64,000 nt of DNA from assembly GCA_963709505.1 (NCBI GenBank), contig CAVPXC010000002.1, positions 62,001 through 126,000 on the forward strand, written 5' to 3'. Of this stretch, positions 43,494 to 52,324 are shown piece after piece; the stretch's first letter is position 1, and each line of letters starts with the position of its first letter. A model generated the notes under the pieces. That model had not been told where the DNA came from, ran no database searches, and saw only the letters and a program-made list of their open reading frames with translations. The DNA comes from CAVPXC01 sp963709505. GTDB lineage: Bacteria; Chloroflexota; Anaerolineae; JAAEKA01. The position numbers and the translations under genes were made by a program.

Positions 43494-44941
43494 CTCGACT
43501 TTGTACAATTCACGCTGCATAACACAGCGTTTCTATCAAGTGATTTGCCCATGCGGCTGGGATTTTTGCCACATTGGGTCGTAACGGCGACATACAAAAA
43601 GTCATCACCGAATTCCACAGCGATAGTCGGACCCAAGCGATGGCGTCAGAGAAGGTTGGACGGTCTTTGACGTACCAAGCCGCTTGGCGAATTGGCAGCG
43701 GGTGCTCCTGGCGCAGGACATGCGCAGCGACGGTGATCCAAGAAAACAGACCGAGCAGACTGGGCGTCGTGCGGGCGATGGCTAGATCAGACCACTGACG
43801 TTGCGTTTCGACGCCGAGATGGGCTCGCACCTCTTCGAAGGTGACTTCGATCTGCCAGCGCAAGACGAACCAGTTCACGATCTGTGCCGGATCATAGTCC
43901 TGATCGGTACAGAGGAGCGCTAGCGGATCATAATCTTCGCTGGGGTCTCGGACTAAGACCCAGCGGAGGGGTACGGGCGGCATGCCACCGTGATACCAAA
44001 CGGCGGTGGCCGAGGTGATCTCCAGGGTACGTATTTCTCCGTCGTACCACGCCAGGGTGATCTCGGACCAACAGGTGTCGTGAGCCTCAAGCACTGCTTG
44101 CAGCGTGGGCAGCCGCTTGCCTTTCTTGCGAGGGCGGCCCACGCCCGCATAGGACGGCGCTGGTTCGTAGAGTGCCGCATCCAAGCGCAGCCGAGTGATC
44201 ATGGCCACAGGATTGGCGAGTGATTGGACGGCATGTAGCAGTTCCAGAGCAGCATAACTGCTGTCGGCTACGACGACTAGCGCGCGCGTCGGTAACCAGC
44301 GACGTAATTGATAAATCAGTTGGCGCGCCCAGTCGGTCAACTTCTTGTGTGACCGCACGGACGTTCTCGTAGAAATGCTCGGAGGGTGCGAGCGCTGTCA
44401 GAATTGGCAAGGCCCATACACGCTGCGCCCAAGGGATCGCCGTCAGCCACATCATTCTAATCCAACGCAAACCACTGGCCTTAACAAAGTGCTCTTTGCT
44501 CGATCGTACTGCGTCTCGATAGATGCCACGGGCCTTGATCTGCGGCCCCCAGCGACGTTCAATCGTCTCATCGAGGCCAAAGACCAGCGGACCATCTCCT
44601 TGGTCGAAGTACTTCAACAACAAGCCCAGCAAAATCTGGGCGGCTTTCAAGGGCGACCACGCCGCCCGATTGAGGACGTGATGGTACTTGGCAAACTGCA
44701 CTTCCTGGCTCAAGCCCATCACGCGCAAGGCGGCTGTCACCGTCCGTTTCCCGGGCGACAAAATCGCACCGACCATCAGGACCTGCGCTTTCAGCCAGGT
44801 CGACTTGTTAAAGATTGGCCTAAATGGCGACACCAGTGGCATAATCGTCTTGGGTAGGATGAGCATAGTTGACCTTCCTTGGCGGGTTGGTCACAGCTTA
44901 TCCTACCTCTTGATTATTGACCACTTTTGTACAAAGTCGAG
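43494..44941. mobile_element. 1448-bp DDE insertion sequence with 15-bp terminal inverted repeats
   Basis: CTCGACTTTGTACAA at 43494-43508 is repeated exactly inverted at 44927-44941. Both ends are flanked by the direct repeat CTTAG (43489-43493 and 44942-44946), a 5-bp target duplication. The element holds one transposase gene on the minus strand. Perfect ends and duplication indicate a recent insertion. Only 75 bp separate it from the next mobile element. Confidence 0.92.
43510..44866 (-). pseudogene. DDE transposase (IS4/IS701-like), one +1 frameshift
   Basis: From ATG 44866, after AAGGAAGG, about 170 residues (KRTVTAALRVMGLSQEVQFAKYHHVLNRAAWS, LVFGLDETIERRWG with the first Asp) read in one frame up to FYENVR. 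One base further on, near 44355-44360, SHKKLTDWARQLIYQLRRW begins and runs to the stop at 43510. The second part has VVVADSSYAALELL (second Asp) and WFVLRWQIEVTFEEVRAHLGVETQRQW, the Y/W-R-E signature with the last Glu. Together they give about 450 aa. The frameshift may be an assembly error or may control expression. Confidence 0.8.
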
Positions 44942-44973
44942 CTTAGTATCTGTCAAGAGATAACCTCGCGGTT

Positions 44974-44999
44974 TGGCTCGGTTGGAGACCGGCCCGAGC
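44974..44999. repeat. REP-like hairpin, copy 1 of 2
   Basis: TGGCTCGGTTGGAGACCGGC followed by CCGAGC forms a GCTCGG/CCGAGC stem. A near-identical copy is at 63959-63984 (TCGGTCGGAGACCGGCC then AGAGC). Confidence 0.6.
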
Positions 45000-45125
45000 G
45001 CGAGGACTGACAGAGAATTAGCCCGCCGCAAGCCGCAGGGCTTCAGCCCTGGCGGAAAGGCGGGCTTTTCCCCGGCTTCCCGTGCCCGCAGCCCGGCACG
45101 GGCCAGGGTAGCCAGAGTCTCAGAC

Positions 45126-45154
45126 TTGCACGGTTGTCGATATAGTTGTATAAT
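45126..45154 (+). promoter_or_regulatory. Promoter giving a leaderless tnpA mRNA
   Basis: TTGCAC (45126-45131) and perfect TATAAT (45149-45154) are 17 bp apart. The -10 ends 7 nt before the tnpA ATG at 45162, so transcription would start at the start codon. Confidence 0.7.
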
Positions 45155-45161
45155 TCAACAC

Positions 45162-45551
45162 ATGGAATACCAAAGAGACGAACACAGAGTACACCTAATC
45201 GTCTACCATCTCATCTGGTGCCCGAAACGGCGCAAACCAGTATTGGTTGGAGAAGTAGCCAAGGATCTGCGATCTCTCATCGAGGCAAAGTGCGAAGAAA
45301 AGGGATGGGAGATTTTTGAGTTAGCTATCCAGCCAGACCATGTCCACTTGTTCCTGCGAGCTTGGCCCAGCGATGCAGCGGCCGACATCGTGCAAGAATG
45401 CAAGGGCGCTACTTCGAGAGAGCTTCGGAAAAAGCACAAGCACCTGCAACGTTTGCCATCACTCTGGACTCGTTCTTACTTTGCCAGTACCGCAGTCAAC
45501 GTCAGTAGCGAGACCATCCAGAAGTACATCGCTGCCCAATCGAAACTATGA
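45162..45551 (+). CDS. tnpA: IS200/IS605 TnpA, HUH single-strand transposase
   Basis: From the ATG at 45162 the protein has 129 aa, the normal length; longer upstream reading frames have no family similarity. LIVYHLIWCPKRRKPVL is the IS200 signature, the HUH motif is PDHVHLF (His60, His62), and the nucleophilic Tyr is Tyr122 in SSETIQKYIAAQ. It excises and inserts single-stranded element DNA. Its stop overlaps the tnpB start by 4 nt. Confidence 0.96.
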   Translation: MEYQRDEHRVHLIVYHLIWCPKRRKPVLVGEVAKDLRSLIEAKCEEKGWEIFELAIQPDHVHLFLRAWPSDAAADIVQECKGATSRELRKKHKHLQRLPSLWTRSYFASTAVNVSSETIQKYIAAQSKL

Positions 45552-46765
45552 TCACCACGCAGACGCTTCCCTACCGGGGCAGTAAAGCCCTGGCCGATGA
45601 ACTGAATAAGGAAAGCGCCAGGCACTACAACGCGACGCTTTCCAACCATTGGCGTACCTTCCGCAAGAAGGGCGTTTGGCTTTCCGAAAAGTCGGCCTAC
45701 CGCTGGGAGGACTACCAGTCGGGCGGCACGATCCTACACGCCCACAGCCGGGATGCGGCCCAGCAGGCGTTCTATCGGTCGTGCAAGACGGCGAGAACCC
45801 TCAAGCGGAACGGGAACAGCGAGGCTCGATATCCCAAGTATCGCCGAGGCTTTCGTACCACGATCTGGAAGAACACTGGCATCAGGCGCAGTGGAAGCGC
45901 CCTGCTACTGGCTCGAGCTCGGGGCCTGGCACCGCTCACGGTGTCGATACCGACAGACTGGGAGTCCTGTCGGGTTTTGGAAGCGCGGCTTGTCTTCGAC
46001 AAGAAGTCCTACAAGTACGTCTGGCACATGGTGCTCGAAGATGGTCTTGTTCCGCCAGCCGCGCCGGGAGACCGGGTGCTGGCGATAGACATGGGCGAGA
46101 TCCATCCGTCCGTCATAGCGGACACCGAGCAAGCCCTGGTGCTCTCCTGCCGAGCGCTCAGGGCTTGTAAGCAGTACGGGAACAAGCGCCGGTCGGAACT
46201 CGCTTCTTTGCGGGATCGGAAGAAGCGCGGGTCGAACAACCGGAAGCGCATCCAGAAACGCATGAACCGCTTCAAGGCCCAACAGGAACGCCGGGAAAGG
46301 GACATCTTGCACAAGGTCAGTCGGGCCGTGGTCGATCATGCAGTGGCCCGGCGTGCAGGCAAAATCGTCATTGGCGACGTGCGGGACGTGGCCGATGGCG
46401 TCAACCTGGGACACCGAACGAACCAGAAGCTGTCTGGCTGGTCGCATGGGCGGCTGCGCCAGTACATCACGTACAAGGCCGAGCATGTCGGGATCGAGGT
46501 CGTGCTGCAGGATGAGCACTACACGACCCAGACATGCCCCGCGTGTGGGCAAAGGCAAAAGCCCAGCGGACGCATCTATCGATGCGCGGCTTGCGGTGGC
46601 GTGTTTCACCGGGACGTCGTCGGCGCAGTCAACATCTTGTCTGCGCACATCTACGGCGAACCTGGTCATATCGCTCCACCTTCTCCGATGTATCGCAGGC
46701 CGTTTCTTCGTGAAACGCTGCGTAGTCGGGCCGACACCCCGGACCTGGCCAGGGCGCCTCATTAG
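45548..46765 (+). CDS. tnpB: TnpB RNA-guided nuclease with a changed RuvC-II site
   Basis: The 405-aa protein overlaps tnpA by 4 nt (ATGA). RuvC-I is VLAIDMGEIHPSV with Asp181. The segment where RuvC-II normally has Glu reads KIVIGDVRDV (Gly276-Asp277). A Glu is found instead at 323 in LQDEHYTTQTCP, just before the zinc finger (CPAC 330-333, CAAC 346-349). RuvC-III is HRDVVGAVNIL with Asp356. The N-terminal REC/WED part is present. TnpB proteins cut DNA guided by an RNA from the element end and help retain it. The gene is intact. Confidence 0.92.
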   Translation: MITTQTLPYRGSKALADELNKESARHYNATLSNHWRTFRKKGVWLSEKSAYRWEDYQSGGTILHAHSRDAAQQAFYRSCKTARTLKRNGNSEARYPKYRRGFRTTIWKNTGIRRSGSALLLARARGLAPLTVSIPTDWESCRVLEARLVFDKKSYKYVWHMVLEDGLVPPAAPGDRVLAIDMGEIHPSVIADTEQALVLSCRALRACKQYGNKRRSELASLRDRKKRGSNNRKRIQKRMNRFKAQQERRERDILHKVSRAVVDHAVARRAGKIVIGDVRDVADGVNLGHRTNQKLSGWSHGRLRQYITYKAEHVGIEVVLQDEHYTTQTCPACGQRQKPSGRIYRCAACGGVFHRDVVGAVNILSAHIYGEPGHIAPPSPMYRRPFLRETLRSRADTPDLARAPH

Positions 46766-46843
46766 CTCCCTGGAAGCCGCTGGGCTTCAGCCCATGCGGA
46801 GTGTCACCACCGCTAAGAAGCCGCAAGTCACCGTCACTCCGAG

Positions 46844-46880
46844 CTGCAACCTGCCTCCTGCAACCTGCGACCTCTGCAAC
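46844..46880. repeat. Short GCAACCTGC tandem run before etfA stop
   Basis: CTGCAACCTGC-type units repeat three or four times between the IS right end and the etfA stop. Only one orientation is seen; the other arm may have been lost when the IS605 element inserted. This is speculative. Confidence 0.4.
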
Positions 46881-47906
46881 TCAGCTCTCCAGCGCCTCAA
46901 TCAGCGCCGGGATGACCTCCTCGACCTCGCCGACGATGGCATAGTCGGCGTGTTTGAAGATCGGTGCGTCGGGGTTGTGGTTGATGGCCACGATGCAGCG
47001 GGCCTTCTCAGCGGCGGCGAAGTGTTGGAAGGTGCCTCGGACCCCGCAGGCGATGTAGAGTTCCGGCGCCACCGAGCGGTGATGGCCGGTCAGGTCGACC
47101 ATATACTCGGGGCCGACCATGCCCTCGTCCACGGCCCCTCTCGAGCCGGCCACGGCGATCTTCTTCTGGGGCATCTTGCGCGCGAAGGCCGCCGCAAGGT
47201 CCTCGACCAAGCTCCAGCCGGCTTTACGCATGCCGCGGCCACCGGAGATGATGATGTCGGCCTTTTCGAGAGGAATGTAGTACTCAGGCGGCTCGACCGG
47301 GTTGAGCGGCGGCTGAGGCTTCCAGGCCAACTCGATCATTTCGACCTCGCCGCTTCGCCAGTCATCACGGAAAGGCATGGGGAAGGCCCCTGGCACTACG
47401 GTAGCCATCTGTGGGTGGCTGTGGCAGGCGATGACTTGGTAGGCGTCGCCGTTGTAGAGTGGGCTGGCGGCCACCAGGCTGCGGGTTTCCGAATCGAGCA
47501 TCAGGTCGACGGCATGCGAGGCTAGGGAAGCGCTCATGCGTTGGGAGATCTTGGGCGCCATCTTGCGGCTGCCCGCTGCGTCACTCCACAGGACCATCTC
47601 CGGCTTTTTCTGCTCGAAGAACCCGGCCAGACTCTCGTCGGTAGGGTAACCAGGCGCAACGTAGACCTGGTCGGCGCCGTAGACGATCATCTCGCGCGCC
47701 ATTTCCTCGGTGGCCGGATCGCCGATGATCAACCCGACGACGTACGCGCCCAGGCCGTCGGCCAGCTCACGCGCCTTGCCCACGAGCTGAAAATCAGCTT
47801 CCTTAAGTGTGTCGCCCCAGGCCACGGCCACCGCCCACACATTGCGATGGCCCTCTTCCTCCTCGACCTGCTCGCCTAGTAGTTGTTCCAGAAAGGATAG
47901 ATCCAT
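46881..47906 (-). CDS. etfA: Electron transfer flavoprotein alpha subunit
   Basis: The 341-aa protein has the EtfA C-terminal FAD domain: IISGGRGM, GSRGAVDEGMVGPEYMVDLTG, ELYIACGVRGTFQHFAA and AINHNPDAPIFKHADYAIVG. The N-terminal domain starts at about residue 22 (WAVAVAWGDTLKEADFQLVGKA). It takes electrons from acyl-CoA dehydrogenases together with EtfB. It is the last gene of the beta-oxidation train and follows etfB. Confidence 0.95.
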   Translation of the reverse strand: MDLSFLEQLLGEQVEEEEGHRNVWAVAVAWGDTLKEADFQLVGKARELADGLGAYVVGLIIGDPATEEMAREMIVYGADQVYVAPGYPTDESLAGFFEQKKPEMVLWSDAAGSRKMAPKISQRMSASLASHAVDLMLDSETRSLVAASPLYNGDAYQVIACHSHPQMATVVPGAFPMPFRDDWRSGEVEMIELAWKPQPPLNPVEPPEYYIPLEKADIIISGGRGMRKAGWSLVEDLAAAFARKMPQKKIAVAGSRGAVDEGMVGPEYMVDLTGHHRSVAPELYIACGVRGTFQHFAAAEKARCIVAINHNPDAPIFKHADYAIVGEVEEVIPALIEALES

Positions 47907-47925
47907 AGTCTCACTCCATCAACCA

Positions 47926-48036
47926 TGAGTGAAGCGTGCTGAATGATGAGTGCTGAATGCGGAGTGTCTGACCTGTTAGTGATTTGCTTCCGCTCAGCAT
48001 TCATCGTTCATCAATCATCATTCAGCACTCTTCGTT
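47926..48036. repeat. Fold-back of GTGCTGAATGATGA units
   Basis: GTGCTGAATGATGAGTGCTG near 47935-47955 pairs with ATCATCATTCAGCACTC near 48014-48030. It fills the etfB-etfA gap. Confidence 0.78.
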
Positions 48037-48041
48037 TATCG

Positions 48042-48824
48042 CTAGATGATGCGTTGTGTTTTCAAGGTGGAGACCAGCGCCGCGACGGCTTCGCTCGGCG
48101 AGCCCTCGAGGATTACGCCATACTCGCGATCGGGCGGCACGCGCAGACGGCGGTCGGTGGTCGGCGCCGGCAGACTGGACAGGTCGATGCCCAGCATCAA
48201 GCTGCTCCACACCTCGACGTTCTTGGCGTGGTACGCGTTGATGATGTCGGCGCCGTGCGGGTAGCGTGGGTGCTCGGGTGTCTGCCGGACGGAGGCAACC
48301 ACCGGCAGCGGGTAGCTACTGGCGTAGGTGCTATCTTCGATGACCTGCAGGCAGCTGATGTGATTGCCCTCAATCCGTAGCTGCTCGGCATCCATCAGCA
48401 CGGGCCAGTCGCCCAGCTCAATCGCCAGTCGGGGCGCCAGCTCGCCGCGGCCCGTGTCCAGGGCCATGCAGCCGGTGAGTACCAGCTGCACCGCACGCAG
48501 GCGGCGGATCGCAGCAGCCAGCACCTTTGCGCGGCCTGCGCCTGTCGTCTTGATCAGTACCGGGTCGCTGAGCAAGATCGCACGATCGACGCCCAGGGCC
48601 AGCGCCTCGCGCAGGATGTCCTCGGCTTCGCTTTCGCCGATGGTCATGGCAACGATTTCGGTGCTGGGGTCTTGTTCCTTGAAGCGCAGAGCCGCGTCCA
48701 ACGCCCAGCGGTCCGATGGATTGAGTATCTTGCGGGCCCCGCGATCGTCGATCGCCTGCCGCGTGCGGCTGACCTTGATGGTCGCCGGGTCGAAGACTTG
48801 TTTGATGCAGACAGCAATACGCAT
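48042..48824 (-). CDS. etfB: Electron transfer flavoprotein beta subunit
   Basis: The 260-aa protein begins MRIAVCIKQVFDPATIKV after AAGGAGG, the EtfB start. It has NPSDRWALDAALRFKE, a GESEAEDILREALALGVDRAILL nucleotide loop and LVLTGCMALDTGRGELAPRLA. It forms the heterodimer with EtfA and binds AMP or FAD. It follows the acyl-CoA dehydrogenase gene by 9 bp, so those two are tightly coupled. Confidence 0.95.
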   Translation of the reverse strand: MRIAVCIKQVFDPATIKVSRTRQAIDDRGARKILNPSDRWALDAALRFKEQDPSTEIVAMTIGESEAEDILREALALGVDRAILLSDPVLIKTTGAGRAKVLAAAIRRLRAVQLVLTGCMALDTGRGELAPRLAIELGDWPVLMDAEQLRIEGNHISCLQVIEDSTYASSYPLPVVASVRQTPEHPRYPHGADIINAYHAKNVEVWSSLMLGIDLSSLPAPTTDRRLRVPPDREYGVILEGSPSEAVAALVSTLKTQRII

Positions 48825-48833
48825 GTCGCCTCC

Positions 48834-49997
48834 TTACGGTTCGATGGCCACGCCGACTTCGCGCAGCAGATCGCGGGCGATGATGATCCGCTGGATTTCG
48901 TTGGTGCCTTCGAAGATCTCGGCGATGCGTGCATCGCGGAAGGCCCGCTCCAGCGGATAGTCGCGGCTCAGCCCCAGCGCGCCGTGGATCTCCATGGCAA
49001 GGCTGACGCACTTGCTGGCGATCTCACTGCCCATCAACTTGCAGACGTAGGCCTCGCGCGCGAACGGCCGGTGGTTGTCTACCATCCAGGCCGTGCGGTA
49101 CACCAGCCCGCGCAGCATCTCGGTCCACGAGTACATGTCGGCAATCATGAACTGCACCTGCTGCTGCTGCGCCAGCGGCATGCCGTATTTATCGGCCAGC
49201 CGGACGTAGTTGATTACGTCCTCCAGGGCTTTCTGTGCCCCGCCCAGCGACGCCGCACCCACCGTGACGCGACCCAGATCCAGAGTCTTCATGAAGGTCA
49301 CGAAGCCCAAGCCCTCTTGGCCTATCACGTTGGCCGCCGGCACTTCGACTTCGTCGAAGATGATCTCGGAGGTAGCAGAAGCGCGAATGCCCAGCTTCTT
49401 CTCGATCACACCGACCTTGGGGCCCATTTCTTTTTCGACCACGAAGGCGCTCACGCCGCCGCGCGCGCCGAGGGCCGGATCGGTCACGGCCAGCACCGAG
49501 AAGAGGTCGGCGAAGGGGCCGTTGCTGATGTAAATCTTGTTGCCGGTGATGACCCAGTTGCCGTTGGAGCGCACGGCGCGCGTCTTGATGCCGGCGGCGT
49601 CAGAGCCCGCGCCCGCCTCGGTCAGGCAGAAGGCGCCTATCTTGGTACCTTGCGCCAGAGGGGTCAGGTATTTCTCCTTCAGCGCATGCGAGCCGTCTAC
49701 GTAGAGTGCCATTGCGGCGATGCCGATGTGCGCGCCGACGACCGTGGCCATAGCGCTGTCCACGCGGCTGATCTCCTCCATCAAGATCACATAGCCGAGC
49801 TCGCCAGCGCCGCTGCCCCCATATTCCTGTGGAAATGGAATGCCGAACAGGCCGGCCTTGGCCGCGACCTTGATCGCGTCGAAGGGCACCTCGGCCTTTT
49901 CGTCAGCCTCCTCTGCCACTGGCCCGAACTCATTCTCCATAACGTCCCGGATCATCTGGCGCAGCAGGTCATACTCTTTGGGTAGTGTCAGGTCCAT
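48834..49997 (-). CDS. Acyl-CoA dehydrogenase (butyryl-CoA dehydrogenase-like)
   Basis: The 387-aa protein has all ACAD motifs: GIPFPQEYGGSGAGEL, FCLTEAGAGSDAAGI (FAD and substrate), NVIGQEGLGFVTFMKTLD, and the catalytic Glu in AEIFEGTNEIQRIIIAR. It oxidises acyl-CoA to enoyl-CoA and passes electrons to ETF, encoded next to it. The length and motifs suggest a short-chain enzyme, but chain length is not readable. Confidence 0.94.
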   Translation of the reverse strand: MDLTLPKEYDLLRQMIRDVMENEFGPVAEEADEKAEVPFDAIKVAAKAGLFGIPFPQEYGGSGAGELGYVILMEEISRVDSAMATVVGAHIGIAAMALYVDGSHALKEKYLTPLAQGTKIGAFCLTEAGAGSDAAGIKTRAVRSNGNWVITGNKIYISNGPFADLFSVLAVTDPALGARGGVSAFVVEKEMGPKVGVIEKKLGIRASATSEIIFDEVEVPAANVIGQEGLGFVTFMKTLDLGRVTVGAASLGGAQKALEDVINYVRLADKYGMPLAQQQQVQFMIADMYSWTEMLRGLVYRTAWMVDNHRPFAREAYVCKLMGSEIASKCVSLAMEIHGALGLSRDYPLERAFRDARIAEIFEGTNEIQRIIIARDLLREVGVAIEP

Positions 49998-50017
49998 ATC
50001 GATATCCTTCCTTGTCG

Positions 50018-50111
50018 GGGTGGAGGGTGGAGGGTGGAGGGTGGAGAGTTAACCGACGACGGACCCTAACGGACTCTTCACCCTCCACCCTCCACTCCTC
50101 ACCCTCCACTG
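50018..50111. repeat. Fold-back of GGGTGGA/TCCACCC units
   Basis: Four GTGGAGG repeats at 50019-50048 face CCCTCCACCCTCCAC units at 50080-50111. It fills the gap between the two acyl-CoA dehydrogenase genes. Confidence 0.82.
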
Positions 50112-50114
50112 TCC

Positions 50115-51257
50115 CTAAGCCAAAACAAACCCACGCGCGGCCAGCAAGCTTCTGGCAATTGCGGTCTGCTGCGAGCGAGTGGTGCCCTCGATGCCTTCGA
50201 CCGTGCGGCAGTCTCGAAAGACACGGCCGATCGGGTAGTCGAGGATGTAGCCATAGCCACCATGGGTCTGGATCATGCGATTGCCCACCTGGTACGCAAC
50301 GCGATTGGCCCACAGCTTGGCGATGGCTGAGGCCTCGCCGTCCAGTTTGTTTTGCTCGGCCAGCGAGGCGCAGCGGTAGATCTGGCTGCGCAGCGTCTCA
50401 ATCTCCATCGCCGAGTCGGCGATGTACGCCTGGATCGCGCCCTTGCGTGCGATCTCCGTGCCGAATTGCTTGCGTTCGATGGCGAACTTAATGCCCAGAT
50501 CCAGCGCACGTTCGGAGCCGCCCAAGGCGATTGCCGCCATGGCCAGCCGCGAAAAATCATTGACGGCGTCCAGAACCTCCAGCGCGCCGCCGGGCTTGCC
50601 CAGCACGTTTTCGGCTGTCACGGTTACGTCGTTCAGGTACACTGGATGCACTTGGACGCCGCGCATGCCCAGGGTCTTGTCGCGGTTGCCCACCTTGAGA
50701 CCTTCGGTGTCGGCCGGCACGAGGAAGGCCGTCGGACCTTCGGGCGCCGTAGCAAAGATCACATACAGCCCGGCGATGGCAGCATTGGATACCCATGCCT
50801 TGACGCCGTGCAGTTGATAGCCGTCGCCATCCGGTTTGGCCATGGTCTGCATCGATCCCAGCGAGACCGCGTCCGGTTCTGCGAAGGCCCACGCGCCGAT
50901 GGCGCTGCCTTCGGCCATGGCCGGCAACCACTGGTCTTTCTGCTCGTCGGTACCAAAGAGCAAGATCGATCGACTTGCCAGGGTGTTGTGGATGTGCAGC
51001 ACCATGGCAAGGCTCATGCAGGATTTGGCGACTTCCTCGAGTAACAGGATGTAGCTCACCGGATCCAGGGCCGCGCCCGCGTAGTCCTCAGGCAACAACG
51101 CGCCCAGGAAGCCCTGCATGGCGGCCTTCTCCAGCAAACTCATCGGTACCGCTTCGTCGTCGTCGATGTGCTCTGCCTTCGGCTCGACTTCCTTGGCGAC
51201 GAAGCCGGTGAACATGCCTTGGAACATCTCTTGTTCTTCGGTGAAGGCAAAATTCAT
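50115..51257 (-). CDS. Acyl-CoA dehydrogenase family protein with atypical substrate loop
   Basis: The 380-aa protein follows AAAGGAG. General ACAD features are present (LLPEDYAGAALDPVSYILLLEE, NVLGKPGGALEVLDAVNDFSRL, QTHGGYGYILDYPIGRVFRD). The FAD and substrate loop reads AFAEPDAVSLGSM where most ACADs have LTEPxAGSD, and the catalytic region reads VEGIEGTTRSQQTAIAR in place of YEGTNEIQR. The Glu is kept. It may act on another acyl-CoA than its neighbour. Confidence 0.9.
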   Translation of the reverse strand: MNFAFTEEQEMFQGMFTGFVAKEVEPKAEHIDDDEAVPMSLLEKAAMQGFLGALLPEDYAGAALDPVSYILLLEEVAKSCMSLAMVLHIHNTLASRSILLFGTDEQKDQWLPAMAEGSAIGAWAFAEPDAVSLGSMQTMAKPDGDGYQLHGVKAWVSNAAIAGLYVIFATAPEGPTAFLVPADTEGLKVGNRDKTLGMRGVQVHPVYLNDVTVTAENVLGKPGGALEVLDAVNDFSRLAMAAIALGGSERALDLGIKFAIERKQFGTEIARKGAIQAYIADSAMEIETLRSQIYRCASLAEQNKLDGEASAIAKLWANRVAYQVGNRMIQTHGGYGYILDYPIGRVFRDCRTVEGIEGTTRSQQTAIARSLLAARGFVLA

Positions 51258-51269
51258 GTGTGACTCCTT

Positions 51270-51401
51270 TGGGAGATTGGTACGGAGGTAGATTGGGAGA
51301 TTGGTACGGAGGTAGATTGGGAGATTGGTAGATTGGTGTTAATCCACCAATCTACCAATCTACCTCCGTACTAATCTCCCAACCTACCAATCTACCAACC
51401 T
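51270..51401. repeat. Fold-back of GGTAGATTGGGAGATT units
   Basis: Two 33-bp tandem copies (GGGAGATTGGTACGGAGG and so on) plus GATTGGTAGATTGG run one way, and CCAATCTACCAATCTACC-type units run back at 51345-51401. It fills the gap between the enoyl-CoA hydratase stop and the second acyl-CoA dehydrogenase start. Confidence 0.88.
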
Positions 51402-52189
51402 AGCTATCCGTGAAATTAGCTCGGCGCTTCTCGATGAAGGCCAGGATGCCTTCCCGGGCGTCGTTGGTCATGGCCAGGCCGGTGATGCCGTCAAGCTCGA
51501 TGGCCAGGCCCTCGGCCAGTGGCAGGTCACTGCCGGCGTTGATGGCTTCGAGCGCCTTGGCGATGGCGACGCCGCCCTTTTCGGTGATCTTCTTGGCCAG
51601 GCCCATCGCCTCCTTGACCACGGCCGTGGCCGGCACGACTTTATTGACCAGGTTGATGCGATAAGCTTCCTGGGCGTTCAGGATGTCGCCGGTCAGGATC
51701 ATCTCGATGGCCTTGCTCTTGCCTACGACGCGCTGCAGGCGCTGTGTGCCGCCCCAGCCGGGCATTATGCCCAGGTTGATCTCGGGCAGGCCAAAGCGGG
51801 CCTTATCGCCGGCAACGCGTATGTGGCAGGCGAGGGCCAATTCGAGACCACCGCCCAGCGCCACGGCGTTGATCGCCGCGATCACCGGCTTGGGGCTGGC
51901 CTCGATTTTGTTGAAGAGCATTTGGCCCTTCTGCATGTAAGCCGCGGATCGCGTCTTGGTTGCCTTCCAAGGCCTTGATTTCCTTGATGTCGGCGCCGGC
52001 CACGAAAGCGAACTGCCCAGCGCCGGTCACGATGATCGCTTTGACGTCCGGGTTGCCATTGGCATCGTCAACCGCAGCCCCCAACTCGTCCAGAGTTCGC
52101 TGGTCGAAGGCGTTTGCCGGCGGATGATCGATCGCGATGACGGCTATGCGGTCCTGCACACCGACTTTGAGGTTCTGGTAGTCTGCCAT
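51400..52189 (-). pseudogene. Enoyl-CoA hydratase (crotonase type), one +1 frameshift
   Basis: The ATG at 52189 follows AAGGAG and starts MADYQNLKVGVQDRIAVIAIDHPP. The first frame reaches FVAGADIKEIKALEGNQDAIR. One extra base near 51945-51955 (CGCGGCT, expected CGCGCT) moves it, and YMQKGQMLFNKIEASPKPVIAAINAVALGGGLELA continues to the stop at 51400. The oxyanion-hole motifs are kept. The repaired protein has 262 aa, the normal length. It hydrates enoyl-CoA between the dehydrogenase steps, so a true knockout would break the pathway; an assembly error seems more likely. Confidence 0.88.
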
Positions 52190-52203
52190 AGGGATGCTCC
52201 TTG

Positions 52204-52324
52204 GTATTGGTAGATTGGTAGATTGGTAGATTGGTAGGTGGTAGGTGGTAGGTGGTAGGTGGTAGATTGGTGTGTCGATTACCCGATCTACCACCTACCA
52301 GTTTACCAGTCTCCCAATCTACCA
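52204..52324. repeat. Fold-back of GGTAGATT and GGTAGGTG units
   Basis: About four GGTAGATT and five GGTAGGTG units (52204-52272) face GATCTACCACCTACCAGTTT-type units (52285-52324). It overlaps the last bases of the 3-hydroxyacyl-CoA dehydrogenase gene. Confidence 0.87.

Larger units (their letters stand above)
45015..46805. mobile_element. IS200/IS605-type element carrying tnpA and tnpB
   Basis: Left and right subterminal hairpins share one design: CCGC-AGGGC-TTCA-GCCCT-GGCGG at 45033-45055 (inside a larger GCCCGCC/GGCGGGC stem, 45021-45065) and CCGC-TGGGC-TTCA-GCCCA-TGCGG at 46777-46799. These are the imperfect palindromes that TnpA recognises. There are no inverted repeats or target duplication, as expected. 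The exact cleavage sites cannot be fixed by eye. The region over the tnpB 3' end is where a guide RNA would be expected. Confidence 0.85.

Noticed and set aside
44973..45161. N-terminal extension of TnpA
   Set aside because: It covers the left-end hairpins and the promoter; IS200 TnpA proteins begin at the ATG at 45162.
48672..49985. 437-codon open frame opposite the acyl-CoA dehydrogenase
   Set aside because: It is a GC-rich shadow with no domain; the minus-strand gene has clear family motifs and a ribosome site.
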